Below, piece by piece: positions 8,994-19,800 of a DNA stretch of 64,000 bases. The position numbers were made by a program, and so were the translations under genes. The notes under the pieces were generated by a model, which saw only the letters and a program-made list of their open reading frames with translations, had not been told where the DNA came from and did no database searches. Origin of the DNA: Bacteroidales bacterium (GTDB taxonomy: Bacteria > Bacteroidota > Bacteroidia > Bacteroidales > VadinHA17); the NCBI GenBank assembly GCA_021371855.1, contig JAJFVL010000018.1:1-64000 (forward strand), written 5' to 3'. Each line of letters opens with the position of its first letter. Position 1 is the first letter of the stretch.

Positions 8994-10157
8994 TTAAATC
9001 TCAATAAATTTCATAAACTTTGAAGAGAGTTTTTCTACCCCTCCATCCTTTATGATGACACCGTTTTCCCAGCGCAAGCCGAAATCGTGATCATAGAAGA
9101 ATGTATCAACCTGAAATGTCATATTCTTTTGAAGATCATAATCGGATGTCGATTCCATCCATGGCTGCTCTACTTCTATCATTCCAATAGAGTGACATGG
9201 ACCATAGAGCATATATTTTTCAAAGCCACGCGATTTAACCCAGGCTTCATAATCCTTTACAACAGCACCGGCAGGTTTTCCTGCTTTCATCATCTCAATA
9301 GTTTTGAAATGTGCTTCCAGACCAAAATCAACAAGTTTTCTCTTGCGTTCCGGCAAAGGACCAATTGAAATTGGCAATCCGACACTTGAAGAATACCCGC
9401 TTACACGTGCACCAATATTCAACTGAATAACCTCATTCTTAACTATTTTGTTATGTGTCGGACGTGAAATGGCATTATTGCTTTCCGGACCGCAGAAACA
9501 ATAAAGAGCATGGCCTTCATATTCCCCGCCATGTTTATATATCTCGCGCTGTGCAATCCCTGTAACCTGTAATTCGGTCATCCCTGGCTTTATCTCATTA
9601 ATAATTGCTTCAATCGCAAGTTCTGAAATCTCATAAGCCTTACGCATGCAATTAAGTTCATTTTCACTTTTTACAAATCTTAAAGGCAGGAACGTGGCAT
9701 CAGCTTTAACCAGTTCAACTTCAGGGAACTGTTCCTTTAATGACATATATACCGGAAGTGGTGTGATTGCCCATCCAACTATTCCCAGTTTTTTTATACT
9801 CCCTTTCGGTGTATATTTTGCCACTATATCTTTATAACTTGCAAACGCCATTCCCGGGCATTCCGGTTCTGCTGATTCGCGGTATTCAATCATCTTTTCG
9901 ATATTCTTAAAGACACTGCGATGAGCAGCATATATCTCACTTTCAGGTCCGACCAGAAGGACAGCCTCTCCTTCGGCCGGAACAAATGCTGCAGAAGTTT
10001 CAAATGTCGGCCAATACTCGCTCAGATATCTTACGTTAGCCATGTCCGATTCAGTGGCATGAACAAGGCATGCGTCGAGTCCTGCAGCTCTAATGTTAGC
10101 CTGAAATCTTGAAATACGATCGTAAAACTCTTGTTTTGGGATAGTTGTTGTATTCAT
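8994..10157 (-). CDS. M24-family (creatinase/Xaa-Pro peptidase fold) protein with altered metal ligands
   Basis: This 387-residue protein has an N-terminal creatinase domain (~10-155) and a C-terminal pita-bread domain (~165-387). In metal-dependent M24 peptidases the ligands are Asp, Asp, His, Glu and Glu. The aligned positions here read Asn247 (LNIGA), Ser258 (GYSSSVG), His322 (GPCHSIG), Asp351 (FQVDTFF) and Glu364 (RWENG). Loss of both Asp ligands argues against ordinary dinuclear peptidase activity. It recalls creatinase, which uses this fold without metal. It has no signal peptide. It lies between a GHL6-type hydrolase and the creatininase-like gene. Its substrate is unknown. Confidence 0.75.
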   Translation of the reverse strand: MNTTTIPKQEFYDRISRFQANIRAAGLDACLVHATESDMANVRYLSEYWPTFETSAAFVPAEGEAVLLVGPESEIYAAHRSVFKNIEKMIEYRESAEPECPGMAFASYKDIVAKYTPKGSIKKLGIVGWAITPLPVYMSLKEQFPEVELVKADATFLPLRFVKSENELNCMRKAYEISELAIEAIINEIKPGMTELQVTGIAQREIYKHGGEYEGHALYCFCGPESNNAISRPTHNKIVKNEVIQLNIGARVSGYSSSVGLPISIGPLPERKRKLVDFGLEAHFKTIEMMKAGKPAGAVVKDYEAWVKSRGFEKYMLYGPCHSIGMIEVEQPWMESTSDYDLQKNMTFQVDTFFYDHDFGLRWENGVIIKDGGVEKLSSKFMKFIEI

Positions 10158-10229
10158 GATAATCGTTGTTTGTTGAAATATTATTAAAATTTATTATCTT
10201 ATTCCAATTGTTTTATAAACTCATCTACA

Positions 10230-12272
10230 TTATTCAAAAACTACCAAAGAATAACCTTTACTAACCGGTATTGTTACATTAATATACCCGTCAGCAATTT
10301 TGAATGGCAATGATTTTCCTCCAGGTGCCAGATAGACTTTGCGAGGAGTTTTACCATCATTTCGAACAGAAATTTTTAAATTATGCAGTTCTATCGGTTC
10401 CTCTATTATTTGTGTATCGGAACCTCTCATTTCAGGAACATACGAAAGCAGATGTATCATTTTTCGCCCCGGTTGTTCGGTAACAAATACCCTGCTGAAT
10501 GAAGGCAGATTTTCATATTTGACCAATGGATCAGGTAAAAGTTCGTTAAGTACATTGGAAAATAAAGTCCTGAGTTCAACAGAAGCCAGGTCGCTATAAC
10601 CAGCAAATATCCTGTGGCTGAAATGTGCCACTTTCCCATTAATTGTCAGAGCCGGTTTGTCAGTAACTTTATCCGGAGGATTGTAATAAAATGCATATTC
10701 CCCATCCCATCCACGGTTATAATATGGTTTAATAAGATTGGCTTCGACACTTGTTCCGGGTAATGGTTCAACCTCTATTCCGGAAGAATATTCTGACAAT
10801 GGCATATTCGGCAGATTACGGTTGAAGTTTTTACCGACTGTGAAATATGCAGGATCAAAGTCACATTCTTTTTCAAATTTAATCCCCCATTCTTTTTCCA
10901 GTACAAATTGTGTTTTTTCAGGATTAAGCCCGGAAGTGCCACTTGAGATAACAGCTTTCCCTGCATTGATATGAGCTTTGACACGCCTTGCAATCTCTTC
11001 GTTAAATGTAATATCATCAGGTATTATCAGAACCTTATATTTGCTCCAGTCAGAATAAAGTGTGACGACATCGAATTGTTGCTTTAGCTCGGAGAGCATA
11101 CGCACAGCACTTTTAAGCTGTTTGTCGCCACGAATATTCCCTATTGACAGGGGATAGACAATAGCTATTTCCGTAATATTTTTTGCATTGTCAAACCAGG
11201 GTTCCATAGTTTGCAATTCTTTATAAATCTTCTCTATTCTATCCAGAACTGCATTCTCAAGATCACCCCGGGGGTGAAAATGGCCTCCTACATCCGGGCG
11301 CATCCCGTTAGCTAAACCATACAATAGTTCCGACTTAATCGCTGCTTCAGGACGCAAACTCCCAAAATCGCCCCAATTATAAAAACGTGCATTCATATTA
11401 AGAATGGGTTTATTACCAAGCGTCCTCATGTAATGAGAAAGAACCGGAAGATATTCATAGCCCCAGCTTCCGGCAGGAAGACATTCACATTCCATGTGGG
11501 TACCTATTTCTGACTGTTCCTCAAATCCGGGTCCATTGAAGTAAATAAGATAATTAGGATTAATGGCTCTGATAGCCTTGGAAATATCTTTACACAACCG
11601 AAGCATTGAAAATTCCGAAAACTTCACGACTTCATTTTTATCAGTATAGTCAATCCCTTTTTCTTTCATCTCTTTTATACAAGTCGGGCATATGCATGGA
11701 TATGGTGCAAGGCAATCGATGAAAAAACCTGATACCGGGTAATTATGTGCGATCTCCTCAATCATAGCAATAAGATGGTCGCGATATGGAGTGTTATAGC
11801 ACATTGTCCGTACGTAAGGAGTGAAATGAGGCTCGCGATATTCACGGCCATCGAAGTAGAGTGTTGTCCATTCGCGATGAAGAAGACCTTCGGCACTACT
11901 AATGCCACCATTTAAATAAGCTGTAAGAGCTATTCCCTTGCGTTGGCAGGCATCAGCCAGTTTGCCAAAAAGATCATATTTAAGTGACGGATGTTTGATA
12001 CCTATTTTGGTATCATAATAAGCCATGCCAAGGTTACAACGTGCATGGAAAGTCAGATAATCAACACCGCAACGTTTGATGCGATCGGTAAAGGCTTCAG
12101 CATCGAAACTCTCACCAACATCGGGACAGGCCGGCATGGTGTGGTTGTCATAAAACAGACAATATTTCGGCTGATGCATCTTTTCAGGTCCTTTGGACAC
12201 TAAAGTTTTCCCCTGTGGAAAAACATTGACAGTTGCCATAAGGCTTATTAATAACAATATTGTTCTTCTCAT
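10230..12272 (-). CDS. GHL6-type glycoside hydrolase with beta-galactosidase trimerisation-like domain
   Basis: This 680-residue protein has a Sec signal peptide (MRRTILLLISLMATVNVFPQ). Residues ~40-200 contain DYLTFHARC, YDTKIGIKHPSL, ALTAYLNGG and GFFIDCLAPYPCICPTC, the signature of hypothetical glycosyl hydrolase 6 (GHL6) barrels, which are related to GH29/GH42-like enzymes. Residues ~365-480 (EIAIVYPLSIGN to AHINAGKAVISSGT) look like the class-I-amidotransferase-like trimerisation domain of GH42, and a small beta domain ends the protein. It is probably periplasmic. The reaction is a hydrolase prediction without known linkage. The gene is the first of a minus-strand run that continues through the M24, creatininase and transporter genes. 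Confidence 0.65.
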   Translation of the reverse strand: MRRTILLLISLMATVNVFPQGKTLVSKGPEKMHQPKYCLFYDNHTMPACPDVGESFDAEAFTDRIKRCGVDYLTFHARCNLGMAYYDTKIGIKHPSLKYDLFGKLADACQRKGIALTAYLNGGISSAEGLLHREWTTLYFDGREYREPHFTPYVRTMCYNTPYRDHLIAMIEEIAHNYPVSGFFIDCLAPYPCICPTCIKEMKEKGIDYTDKNEVVKFSEFSMLRLCKDISKAIRAINPNYLIYFNGPGFEEQSEIGTHMECECLPAGSWGYEYLPVLSHYMRTLGNKPILNMNARFYNWGDFGSLRPEAAIKSELLYGLANGMRPDVGGHFHPRGDLENAVLDRIEKIYKELQTMEPWFDNAKNITEIAIVYPLSIGNIRGDKQLKSAVRMLSELKQQFDVVTLYSDWSKYKVLIIPDDITFNEEIARRVKAHINAGKAVISSGTSGLNPEKTQFVLEKEWGIKFEKECDFDPAYFTVGKNFNRNLPNMPLSEYSSGIEVEPLPGTSVEANLIKPYYNRGWDGEYAFYYNPPDKVTDKPALTINGKVAHFSHRIFAGYSDLASVELRTLFSNVLNELLPDPLVKYENLPSFSRVFVTEQPGRKMIHLLSYVPEMRGSDTQIIEEPIELHNLKISVRNDGKTPRKVYLAPGGKSLPFKIADGYINVTIPVSKGYSLVVFE

Positions 12273-12402
12273 TCTAAGGTTATTTTATTGTTTTCACCAG
12301 AAGTCACAGACTTCTTATTTTAATTACGTTTACAAGCAGAGAGCCTGCATAAAATTAATTTTCCGATTTAGTTATTTATTAGCTATTTTTATTAGTATGA
12401 TG

Positions 12403-12414
12403 ATTTGTACAAAT
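12403..12414. promoter_or_regulatory. Perfect palindrome ATTTGTACAAAT upstream of the GHL6 gene
   Basis: This is a 12-base perfect palindrome about 130 bases upstream of the start at 12272, in a 259-base AT-rich gap. GTACAAAT recurs at 53462-53469 upstream of the second SusC gene. It could be a regulator site, but AT-rich palindromes of this size also arise by chance. Confidence 0.25.
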
Positions 12415-12531
12415 TGCCTTAAATCGCTTTAAATGGTTTATTTTCTAAATAGATACAAATCAAAGTTACTAAGATATGATTTATGTATGTAGAAATATAT
12501 TACCTTAAAATAACACGTTTTTAGCATAATG

Positions 12532-14934
12532 TTATATTGGCTTCCTCCTCCGGGCGGCTGGTAATTGTATTTCCAATGTCTCTTTTAAAACTCCCAGTTT
12601 CTCTCTCAGTGAATAAGGAGTGTAGACATAGTCCTGTTCGAACTGAAAACCCAGTCTTGAGTCATGTGAAGCTGCAAGAAGTGAAAGCTCTGTCCGACCA
12701 ATCTCTTTTTTCAAAATCATTTCCATGCGATCCAATATCTCTCTGCGTTTTTTTTCATCTGTCTCTGCCAACTGTTGAAGACGAAGGTCTTCAAACTCCA
12801 GAATTGCACAGTCACTCTGCATCATCCGTTGCATCTGTTCAGCCACCAAAACTTCTCTGACAGCCTCTTTACGTTTTGATTCCGGACTATTAGTTGCGGC
12901 TAAGCGGTACAATTTAAGGCCTTCTTCCATCTGATCACTGGCCTGTCGCAGGTACTTAAGAAAAACCGGAAGCACTTTCGTTTCTTTACCAACCTGCACA
13001 CCGGTTGCGCTTCTGGCATAAAGCTCTGCCTTATTTGTTCTGTTGGTAAAATCAGGGTAAAAGACCATTCGCGAAACAGTAAAAGGCCAATATGGATTGA
13101 TATCCATTTGTTTTTCCTGATCTCCCCATGAATATTTATATGTCAGGGATCGCGCAGGAGGTTCCTGAAAGAAAAGAGGATTCCCGATAGCATTGTTAGT
13201 ACCCATATTTGGTCCAGTGTCAGGGACCAGACGGATTGCCTGACTAAAATGTTCCCAGGCTTTTATTACAAGTTCTTTCTGCTCTTTCCCAAATATTCTG
13301 GAAGCCATAGAAATAAAAAGTTCCTCCCTTGAAGGAGCATCTGTCCAACAAGTCCAGGCCCGCAACTCGCTGATGAAGTTCGGTTTGTATCCGCTGCTCC
13401 AACTTTCCAATGTACCTTTCACACCAAATTTCTCCAAAGCAAGATATCTTTCATACCATTGATATGGGCAGGGGAGATAAGGAATCGTCCCGTATTGCCA
13501 GCTGGCGAAAGTGTCAACTTTTGAATATACTTTCATTTCCCGCGACTTTGCCTCATCAATCTGCGCCGCAGTTACCTCTGCCGGTCCAACCTGATTCAAC
13601 GAATAGTCGCAGAGATAGCCATACATTCCATCAAGTTCGAAGCTTTTCCCGTTTTCCCAGGTAAGTAGCGGAACGGTTTTCGATGGAAGCTGTTGTATGA
13701 AATACCTCTTCACATCACTGTTCTTCGGCTGAAAATTAATGTTGTATTCCCATGGGAGAATCTCGATAGCCGGATTGACTTTGTGACATTCGTCCTCAAC
13801 AATTCCAACAGCACTACACCAGTTTCGTGCCCAATCCTGAATATAGTCCTTACTGGCGCCATGACCACCTCCCCATGCTTTGTACCAAAAACCCTCAGTC
13901 AGAAGAACATAACCCCGTATTTCGGGAAACTCTTTAACAATATCGCGCACCAGTTTACGAAGTCCCAGTTCGCTTTCAGGAGTTCCCGTATACTGGTAGA
14001 TAATCGGAGTATAAACTTTTATGCCAAAATTGGCAGCCCTGTTTATCAGGTCTTTCACCCTTTCGGGATCCTGTTTACGCATCTGATAAAGGATACGTGA
14101 ATAAAAATCGGTCGAAGATTCAGCTGTAGAACGATCTCCATTCGGGTTTGTGTAAACCGAAGCAAAAATGGCATCAAAACCGTCATGAACCAGATGAGAA
14201 AGAAGCTTGTCAGGCCATTCCATCCAGCCCATCCAGGATAACACCATTCTGGTATCGTACAGACTATGACGAACAGATATCAGATTCGATGGTAAAAACG
14301 GAGCTTCCCGAAGGTTCATCCGTGCTTCAAGATTATAAAGACCGAACATTGCTCCACGCTCATCATAACCACATACCGTTATCCCTGAAGGTGTTGAAAC
14401 AATCTGATAGTCTTTTGGTGCCTTGAGTGCAGATCCGCAACCAGGCAATTGTTCGCGTGTTCCGACCACAATGCATCCAGTAAGATTCTGCCAGCCATCT
14501 AATGAGTTTCTTTCTTCAATATCTACTTTAACATCCTGAGATTTTTCAAGGTAGTCCTGAAAATCAAGAACAGCATTTTGAAGAACAACAGATTTGCATG
14601 GACTCCAGATTAATTTCCATCCCTGGTTGGGGATAGACATTTCACCATCTTTCGGCTGTTCTTTTTGATCCCTTCTGGGAATATGTACCGGTTCTGTTGA
14701 GAGTTTCTTATGATAATCATAACTCTGTTCCTCCGGAAGTACATGTTTTATCTCACGGGCAAATGTTCCTGTTGAATATTTTCCATCATCAGCTTTACAA
14801 AGATCTCTTTTACATGAACTTATATTTATCGATGAAATGCCGGTAAAAACAGTTACTCCGGCAATCCCTGCTGTAGTCTTACCTATAAAAGTTCTCCTTG
14901 ATAAGTTCTTTGCAGGTTTAACATTTCTTTTCAT
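12532..14934 (-). CDS. Tat-exported alpha-glucuronidase-like glycoside hydrolase
   Basis: This is an 800-residue protein. Its N-terminus carries the twin-arginine motif SRRTFIGK followed by a hydrophobic stretch and a possible lipobox (NISSC), so it is likely exported folded. Residues ~100-200 hold a GH67/GH20-like N-terminal domain (YQIVSTPSGITVCGYDERGAM), then comes a TIM barrel, and a helical C-terminal region contains DSRLGFQFEQDYVY. It resembles the protein at 288, which instead has a lipoprotein signal and a CBM9-like tail. Hydrolysis of a uronic-acid or hexosamine-type linkage is possible from the fold. It is 250 bases downstream of SusD and has its own upstream palindrome. Confidence 0.65.
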   Translation of the reverse strand: MKRNVKPAKNLSRRTFIGKTTAGIAGVTVFTGISSINISSCKRDLCKADDGKYSTGTFAREIKHVLPEEQSYDYHKKLSTEPVHIPRRDQKEQPKDGEMSIPNQGWKLIWSPCKSVVLQNAVLDFQDYLEKSQDVKVDIEERNSLDGWQNLTGCIVVGTREQLPGCGSALKAPKDYQIVSTPSGITVCGYDERGAMFGLYNLEARMNLREAPFLPSNLISVRHSLYDTRMVLSWMGWMEWPDKLLSHLVHDGFDAIFASVYTNPNGDRSTAESSTDFYSRILYQMRKQDPERVKDLINRAANFGIKVYTPIIYQYTGTPESELGLRKLVRDIVKEFPEIRGYVLLTEGFWYKAWGGGHGASKDYIQDWARNWCSAVGIVEDECHKVNPAIEILPWEYNINFQPKNSDVKRYFIQQLPSKTVPLLTWENGKSFELDGMYGYLCDYSLNQVGPAEVTAAQIDEAKSREMKVYSKVDTFASWQYGTIPYLPCPYQWYERYLALEKFGVKGTLESWSSGYKPNFISELRAWTCWTDAPSREELFISMASRIFGKEQKELVIKAWEHFSQAIRLVPDTGPNMGTNNAIGNPLFFQEPPARSLTYKYSWGDQEKQMDINPYWPFTVSRMVFYPDFTNRTNKAELYARSATGVQVGKETKVLPVFLKYLRQASDQMEEGLKLYRLAATNSPESKRKEAVREVLVAEQMQRMMQSDCAILEFEDLRLQQLAETDEKKRREILDRMEMILKKEIGRTELSLLAASHDSRLGFQFEQDYVYTPYSLREKLGVLKETLEIQLPAARRRKPI

Positions 14935-14957
14935 ACTTTATCTTTTAACAAATTTAA

Positions 14958-14971
14958 TATACACGTGTATA
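14958..14971. promoter_or_regulatory. 14-base palindrome upstream of the Tat-exported hydrolase gene
   Basis: TATACACGTGTATA is a perfect palindrome 23 bases upstream of the start codon at 14934. A TAAATTTG sequence (minus strand, 14949-14956) lies next to it and fits the Bacteroidota -7 pattern, but no -33 element is visible and the leader would be very short. An operator function is possible. Confidence 0.35.
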
Positions 14972-15135
14972 AAGCCTGATTTTTTTATCTGTGTAATAAG
15001 TTTGTAACCAAATAATTTCAACTATTTATAAGTTTTAAAAAATTTCTCTACAGTTTGAAACATATTATACATAAGAAACTAATGGCTAAACATAAACACC
15101 CAATTTATTAGCCGACAAAAGAAACAACTTATAAT

Positions 15136-15167
15136 ATGAATGTTGGGGGATCAACCCCAACATTCAT
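15136..15167 (-). terminator. Strong stem-loop terminator after susD-1
   Basis: A perfect 13-base stem (15136-15148 with 15155-15167; core TGAATGTTGGGG) closes a 6-base loop, GATCAA. It begins ~18 bases past the SusD stop codon at 15186. The stem strength and placement make it a convincing end point for the SusC-SusD transcript. Confidence 0.8.
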
Positions 15168-15185
15168 TCTTCTAGATTACAGAGC

Positions 15186-16805
15186 TTAATAACCTGGATT
15201 CTGCCCAAGACTGGAATTAATATCCAATTCACTCTGAGGTATAGGCCATAATCCATTTACCGCCTCATTATAGCTTCCTGTTCTGTCAATAACAAATTTA
15301 TAACCTTCTGAATTGACAACATATTTAGTATAATGTGCAGGATCATTTGTCAGCTTCATGCCATAAAATTTCTTATTGATAACCTGGGAAGCAATATCCC
15401 ATCTGTGTATATCCATCCATCTAATGAGTCTTTCCAGGTTAAATTCAACCCGTCTTTCATTGCGAACAATCTCCCTTAGCTTATCTTTATTGGTCTCAGT
15501 AACAGCTGGCATGCTTACTTCGGCTCTTCCTCGAACCTGGTTAATAGTTTGGTCTAACAAATCCTGAGTTATAGCATCTCCGGCCTCCAATTTAGATTCC
15601 AAATACCCTAAAAGCACTTCTGCAAAACGAATCCAGATAATATCATCGCCTGATGATCCTTGATCCCCGACATAATTTTCAGTAACATATTTCTTCACAC
15701 CGTATCCTGTTGCACCTATCAGGTTTTTTATTCCAACATCTGTTAAATCAGGATGTCCCAGATATAGAGTACCTCTGAAGAACGTATACTCAGGTAAAAA
15801 TATACTTGCATATAGTCGTGGATCACGGTTATTAAAAGGGTGGTCAGGATCGTACAAAGGTGACTCCTTTATCGACAAACCATCTTTCATCAAAAAGGCA
15901 TCTACTAAATCCTGAAAAGGATTCATTTCCTGATATCCTCCATAGAATGCGGGGTGATGATTTCTCTGACTCTGAGCATTTCCGTAAAGACCTGCCAAAC
16001 AGTTACAGGACAAAATGATTTCTGTACTATTTTCGCCCGCTTCTTTGCATAAATTACTATAGCTAGGATCAATCGAATGTACTTTTAAATCGATAATCTG
16101 TTTAAATGTTGTAGCTGCTTCTGACCAGCGTTTTAGTATCATCAATTGTCTGCCTTTGACGGCAAGTGCTGCTGACTGTATAATTCTTCCCTTTTGGGCT
16201 GCTACACGTGTAGTTGGCAGGTCAGTGGCAGCTGCCGTGAGCTCAGTCAAGACGAAATCTTGAATCTCTTGCCGGGTATTACGGCTTTGAGTATTGGCTT
16301 CCTTTATAGTTAATACTTTTGTTATTAAAGGTACTCCGCCATACCATTGTGCAATCCAAAAATATTCATAAGCTCTTAGAAACCTTGCTTCAGCAATAAT
16401 CTGCTTCTTTGTGGCGTCATCCATAGTAACTTTGTCGATATTTGCCAGAAAATAATTACACCGGTATATTGATGTATAAGCTTTGGTCCAACGACCTCCA
16501 ACATTTTGACTTTCTGTGGGGTACAGGAAATACCCGCTGTAAACAGATGACAGTGAACCATTTTTATAACTGGAATCATCCGTTGCACTTGAGAGGCATA
16601 GTAGAAAATTAGTATAAGCATTCTCGCCGACACTACTTCCCTGGTATAAGCCAGTTAATGCCAGCATGGCATCGCTTTGTGTTTTCCAGGCAGATGCCTC
16701 TGATAACTGTGCAAGCGGTTGTTCATCTAACCATTCTTTCTGGCATCCTGTCTGTGCTAATAATAATATTACCAGTAACAGACTTGTTTTATTTATTAAT
16801 TTCAT
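15186..16805 (-). CDS. susD: SusD/RagB family nutrient-binding outer-membrane lipoprotein
   Basis: This 539-residue protein has a lipoprotein signal ending AQTGC. The body shows the RagB/SusD pattern: an early DEQPLAQLSEASAWKT, a TPR-like region with IIAEARFLRAYEYFWIAQWYGGVPLIT, and a late segment with VRNERRVEFNLERLIRWMDIHRW ending in LWPIPQSELDINSSLGQNPGY, typical of SusD C-termini. It binds glycans at the cell surface as the lid of the SusC channel. It is 18 bases downstream of the SusC gene and followed by a terminator. The bound glycan cannot be read from sequence. Confidence 0.95.
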   Translation of the reverse strand: MKLINKTSLLLVILLLAQTGCQKEWLDEQPLAQLSEASAWKTQSDAMLALTGLYQGSSVGENAYTNFLLCLSSATDDSSYKNGSLSSVYSGYFLYPTESQNVGGRWTKAYTSIYRCNYFLANIDKVTMDDATKKQIIAEARFLRAYEYFWIAQWYGGVPLITKVLTIKEANTQSRNTRQEIQDFVLTELTAAATDLPTTRVAAQKGRIIQSAALAVKGRQLMILKRWSEAATTFKQIIDLKVHSIDPSYSNLCKEAGENSTEIILSCNCLAGLYGNAQSQRNHHPAFYGGYQEMNPFQDLVDAFLMKDGLSIKESPLYDPDHPFNNRDPRLYASIFLPEYTFFRGTLYLGHPDLTDVGIKNLIGATGYGVKKYVTENYVGDQGSSGDDIIWIRFAEVLLGYLESKLEAGDAITQDLLDQTINQVRGRAEVSMPAVTETNKDKLREIVRNERRVEFNLERLIRWMDIHRWDIASQVINKKFYGMKLTNDPAHYTKYVVNSEGYKFVIDRTGSYNEAVNGLWPIPQSELDINSSLGQNPGY

Positions 16806-16823
16806 AATATTTTATTTAAATAA

Positions 16824-19800
16824 TTAAAAATCAACATTTACTCCAAGTACAGTCAGAATTGTCAGAGGGTACCACCTGTCAGATCCTCCTGTAGCCATTT
16901 CAGGATCCCAGCCTGGATAATAGTGATCCATAGTAAGTAAATTTTCGGCACTAAGATAAAAACGTACATTATTCAAAGAGATCTTGTTAGTTAATCTGGA
17001 TGGTATTGTATAACCGAATGTCACATTTTTAAGTCTAATAAATGTGGCATTTCTCATCCAGTAATCTGATGGATTTTGAGTATAAAAATCAGTGCTCATA
17101 ATTGTTAATGCTGGATAACCTGCTTTTGAATTGGGATTTTCAGGGCTCCATCGTTCATTTTTTTCCCATCTTTGAATGTTACCATCATTATCGAATGCAT
17201 AGAAATGCTCAAGTGAAACCATAGATCTTCTACCTCCTTCACCCTGTAAAAGAAGACTTAAATCAAAACCTTTATATTCTGCATAAAGATTAAGTCCATA
17301 GTATGATTTTGGTCTAGGTTTTCCAATTACGCTTCTGTCATAAGCAGAATTTACTACACCGTCGGGAACTCCTTCAGGTCCGCTGATATCTACATATTTT
17401 ATCCCCCCCGGTATTGCAAGATTTGGAAATGGTTGTTTGGGAGCAGCTGCAACATCAGCTGCGTCAGCAAAAACTCCATTAGTAACATATCCATATGTAC
17501 TACCTATTGGTTCACCAATAAATAATCCTTTGGCGATATCCCTTGTAACATTTGCCAATTTTGTTACTTGATTATTAACTATTGAAAAATTAGCTGATAC
17601 TCTGTAAGAAAAATCACCAATGCTATTTTTGTGAGAGAGGTCAAAATCCCATCCTTTATTTTCAACTGTTCCTGCATTTTCTGCTGAAGGGGATGCTCCT
17701 AACATGGTGGATGCTGAAATATTATATAGGATATCAATGGTTCTTTTTAAGTAATAATCCGCTGTCAAAGTTAATTTGCTGTGCAACACAGAAACATCAA
17801 AACCAAAATCTGTCATTTTTGTAGTTTCCCAGCTAATATTCTTGTTGGCAAGAGTAGTAACTGCTGCTCCTGCTGCCATAATACTGCCAAACGGATAATT
17901 CAGGCCTAAAGAAAGAAGGTCCTGATAAGGATAATTGCCGACCGACTGATTCCCCAGTTCACCCCATGAACCACGCAGTTTAAGATCATCGACCCAAGTA
18001 ACCGCATTCTGAAAGAAACTTTCTTTCGATATCCGCCATCCGGCAGATAAAGAAGGGAATAAGCCAAATCTGTGCCCCTCAGGGAATCGGGATGATCCAT
18101 CATATCTTATATTACCTTCCAGTAAATATTTATCAAGATAAGAATAATTAATCCTTCCAAAATAAGATAATAATGTATTTATCGAGCTACTTCCTGAATT
18201 TGTAGCACGCGCAGTTGAACCTACACTGATCTCATAAAGTTCATTATTCGGAAAATCATCTCTGTAAGCACCCATACTTTGGGAGCCAAAACGCTGCCGC
18301 GAGTAACCTGCTAAAAGGTGAACGAAATGATTCCCAAATGATTTAGTATATTCAGCTAAAGACTGAAGCGTCAGTGCATCGCTTTTCCCCCATGATTGTG
18401 ACAAACTGTTACGTGTTATACCGTATGTAGGAGTAACGGCAAAAGTAGCTATATAGGTTTTACTTTCTGAATTATCATAGGTATATCCTACTTTACCACT
18501 TATCTTAATATCTTTAGTAATGTCCCAAACCAATTCAGTATTACTAAACAGGTTAAAGCTATTATTTCCAACAAAAGATTTACTTTCCAAATCAGCTTCA
18601 GGATGCAGGGTCTCATTTCTTCCATAGTAACCGTCCGGGGTAAATCCTGCGATTCTGTTTGTAAGCCTTAAAGCTCCCCTTACTATAGATCCCAAACCAC
18701 CTCCATAAAGGCTTGACGGTTCTTCTCCATTATACTTATTCCCTGACAGGTTGACATTAAGACTGAGATTACTTTTTAATTTGGTGTTCAGATTTAACCT
18801 CATGTCATACCGTTTGCCAAAATTCTCCTGCACCAAACCCTGTTGATTATAATAACCTGCAGAAAACATATACTGTGTTCCTGGTGTGCCTCCACTCATT
18901 GTTATACCATGCTTTGTTTCAACGCCGCTACCTGTATCAAACAAGTACTTGATATGATTAAAATTTGGATAATTAGGATCTGTTCCTGATTTAAACTTAG
19001 CAATATCGTCAGCAGTATATTTTGCTGCCATTCCCATATTTGTCAAGGCTTCATTATATAGCTCAGCATATTCCCACGAATTTACCATTTCAGGAAGCAT
19101 GGTGGGTTTTGATTTGCCAACATAGGCGTGATAAGAGAATTTTGGAGCTCCTGCTACTCCCCTTTTTGTCTCCACAAGAATAACACCATTTGCAGCTCTT
19201 GAACCATAAATAGAAGCAGAGGCTGCATCTTTTAAAACTGATACACTTTTTATGTCATTAGGATTTACGTTATCAATTGAAGACTCTAAGCCATCAACAA
19301 GAATTAATGGACTACTCCCTGCACCACTAAAAGTACCCAATCCCCTAATTCGTATTTCAGCTGAATTTTTCCCCGGGTTTCCGGATAATTGTCTAAGAGC
19401 AATTCCACTCATTGAACCTACCAAAGCAAGAGAACCCTTTGTAACATTCCTCATTTCCAAAGCTTCACTATTAACAGCAGATACAGAACCCGTAATATTC
19501 ATTTTTTTCTGAGTTCCATAACCAACAACAACAACTTCTTCGAGAGCTTGCAATTCTTCAGACAGAGAAACATCAATTACTACTTTGTTCCCGACAGCAA
19601 CTTTTTGGGATACATATCCTATAAATGAAAATGTAAGCACATTATTTGCGTTTTGTCCTTCGATTGAGTACTTCCCGTTTATATCAGAAATGCTGCCAAT
19701 AGTAGTTCCTTCAACCTGAACATTAACACCAGGCATCGGATTTCCATTTGCATCAGTTACCGTACCTGTAATTCTTTTCTGCTGCATAACTGCTGCCGTA

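Noticed and set aside
12461..12468. TAACTTTG (minus strand) as a promoter -7 box for the GHL6 gene
   Set aside because: There is no -33 TTG/TTTG at the proper distance, and such boxes are frequent by chance in AT-rich gaps.
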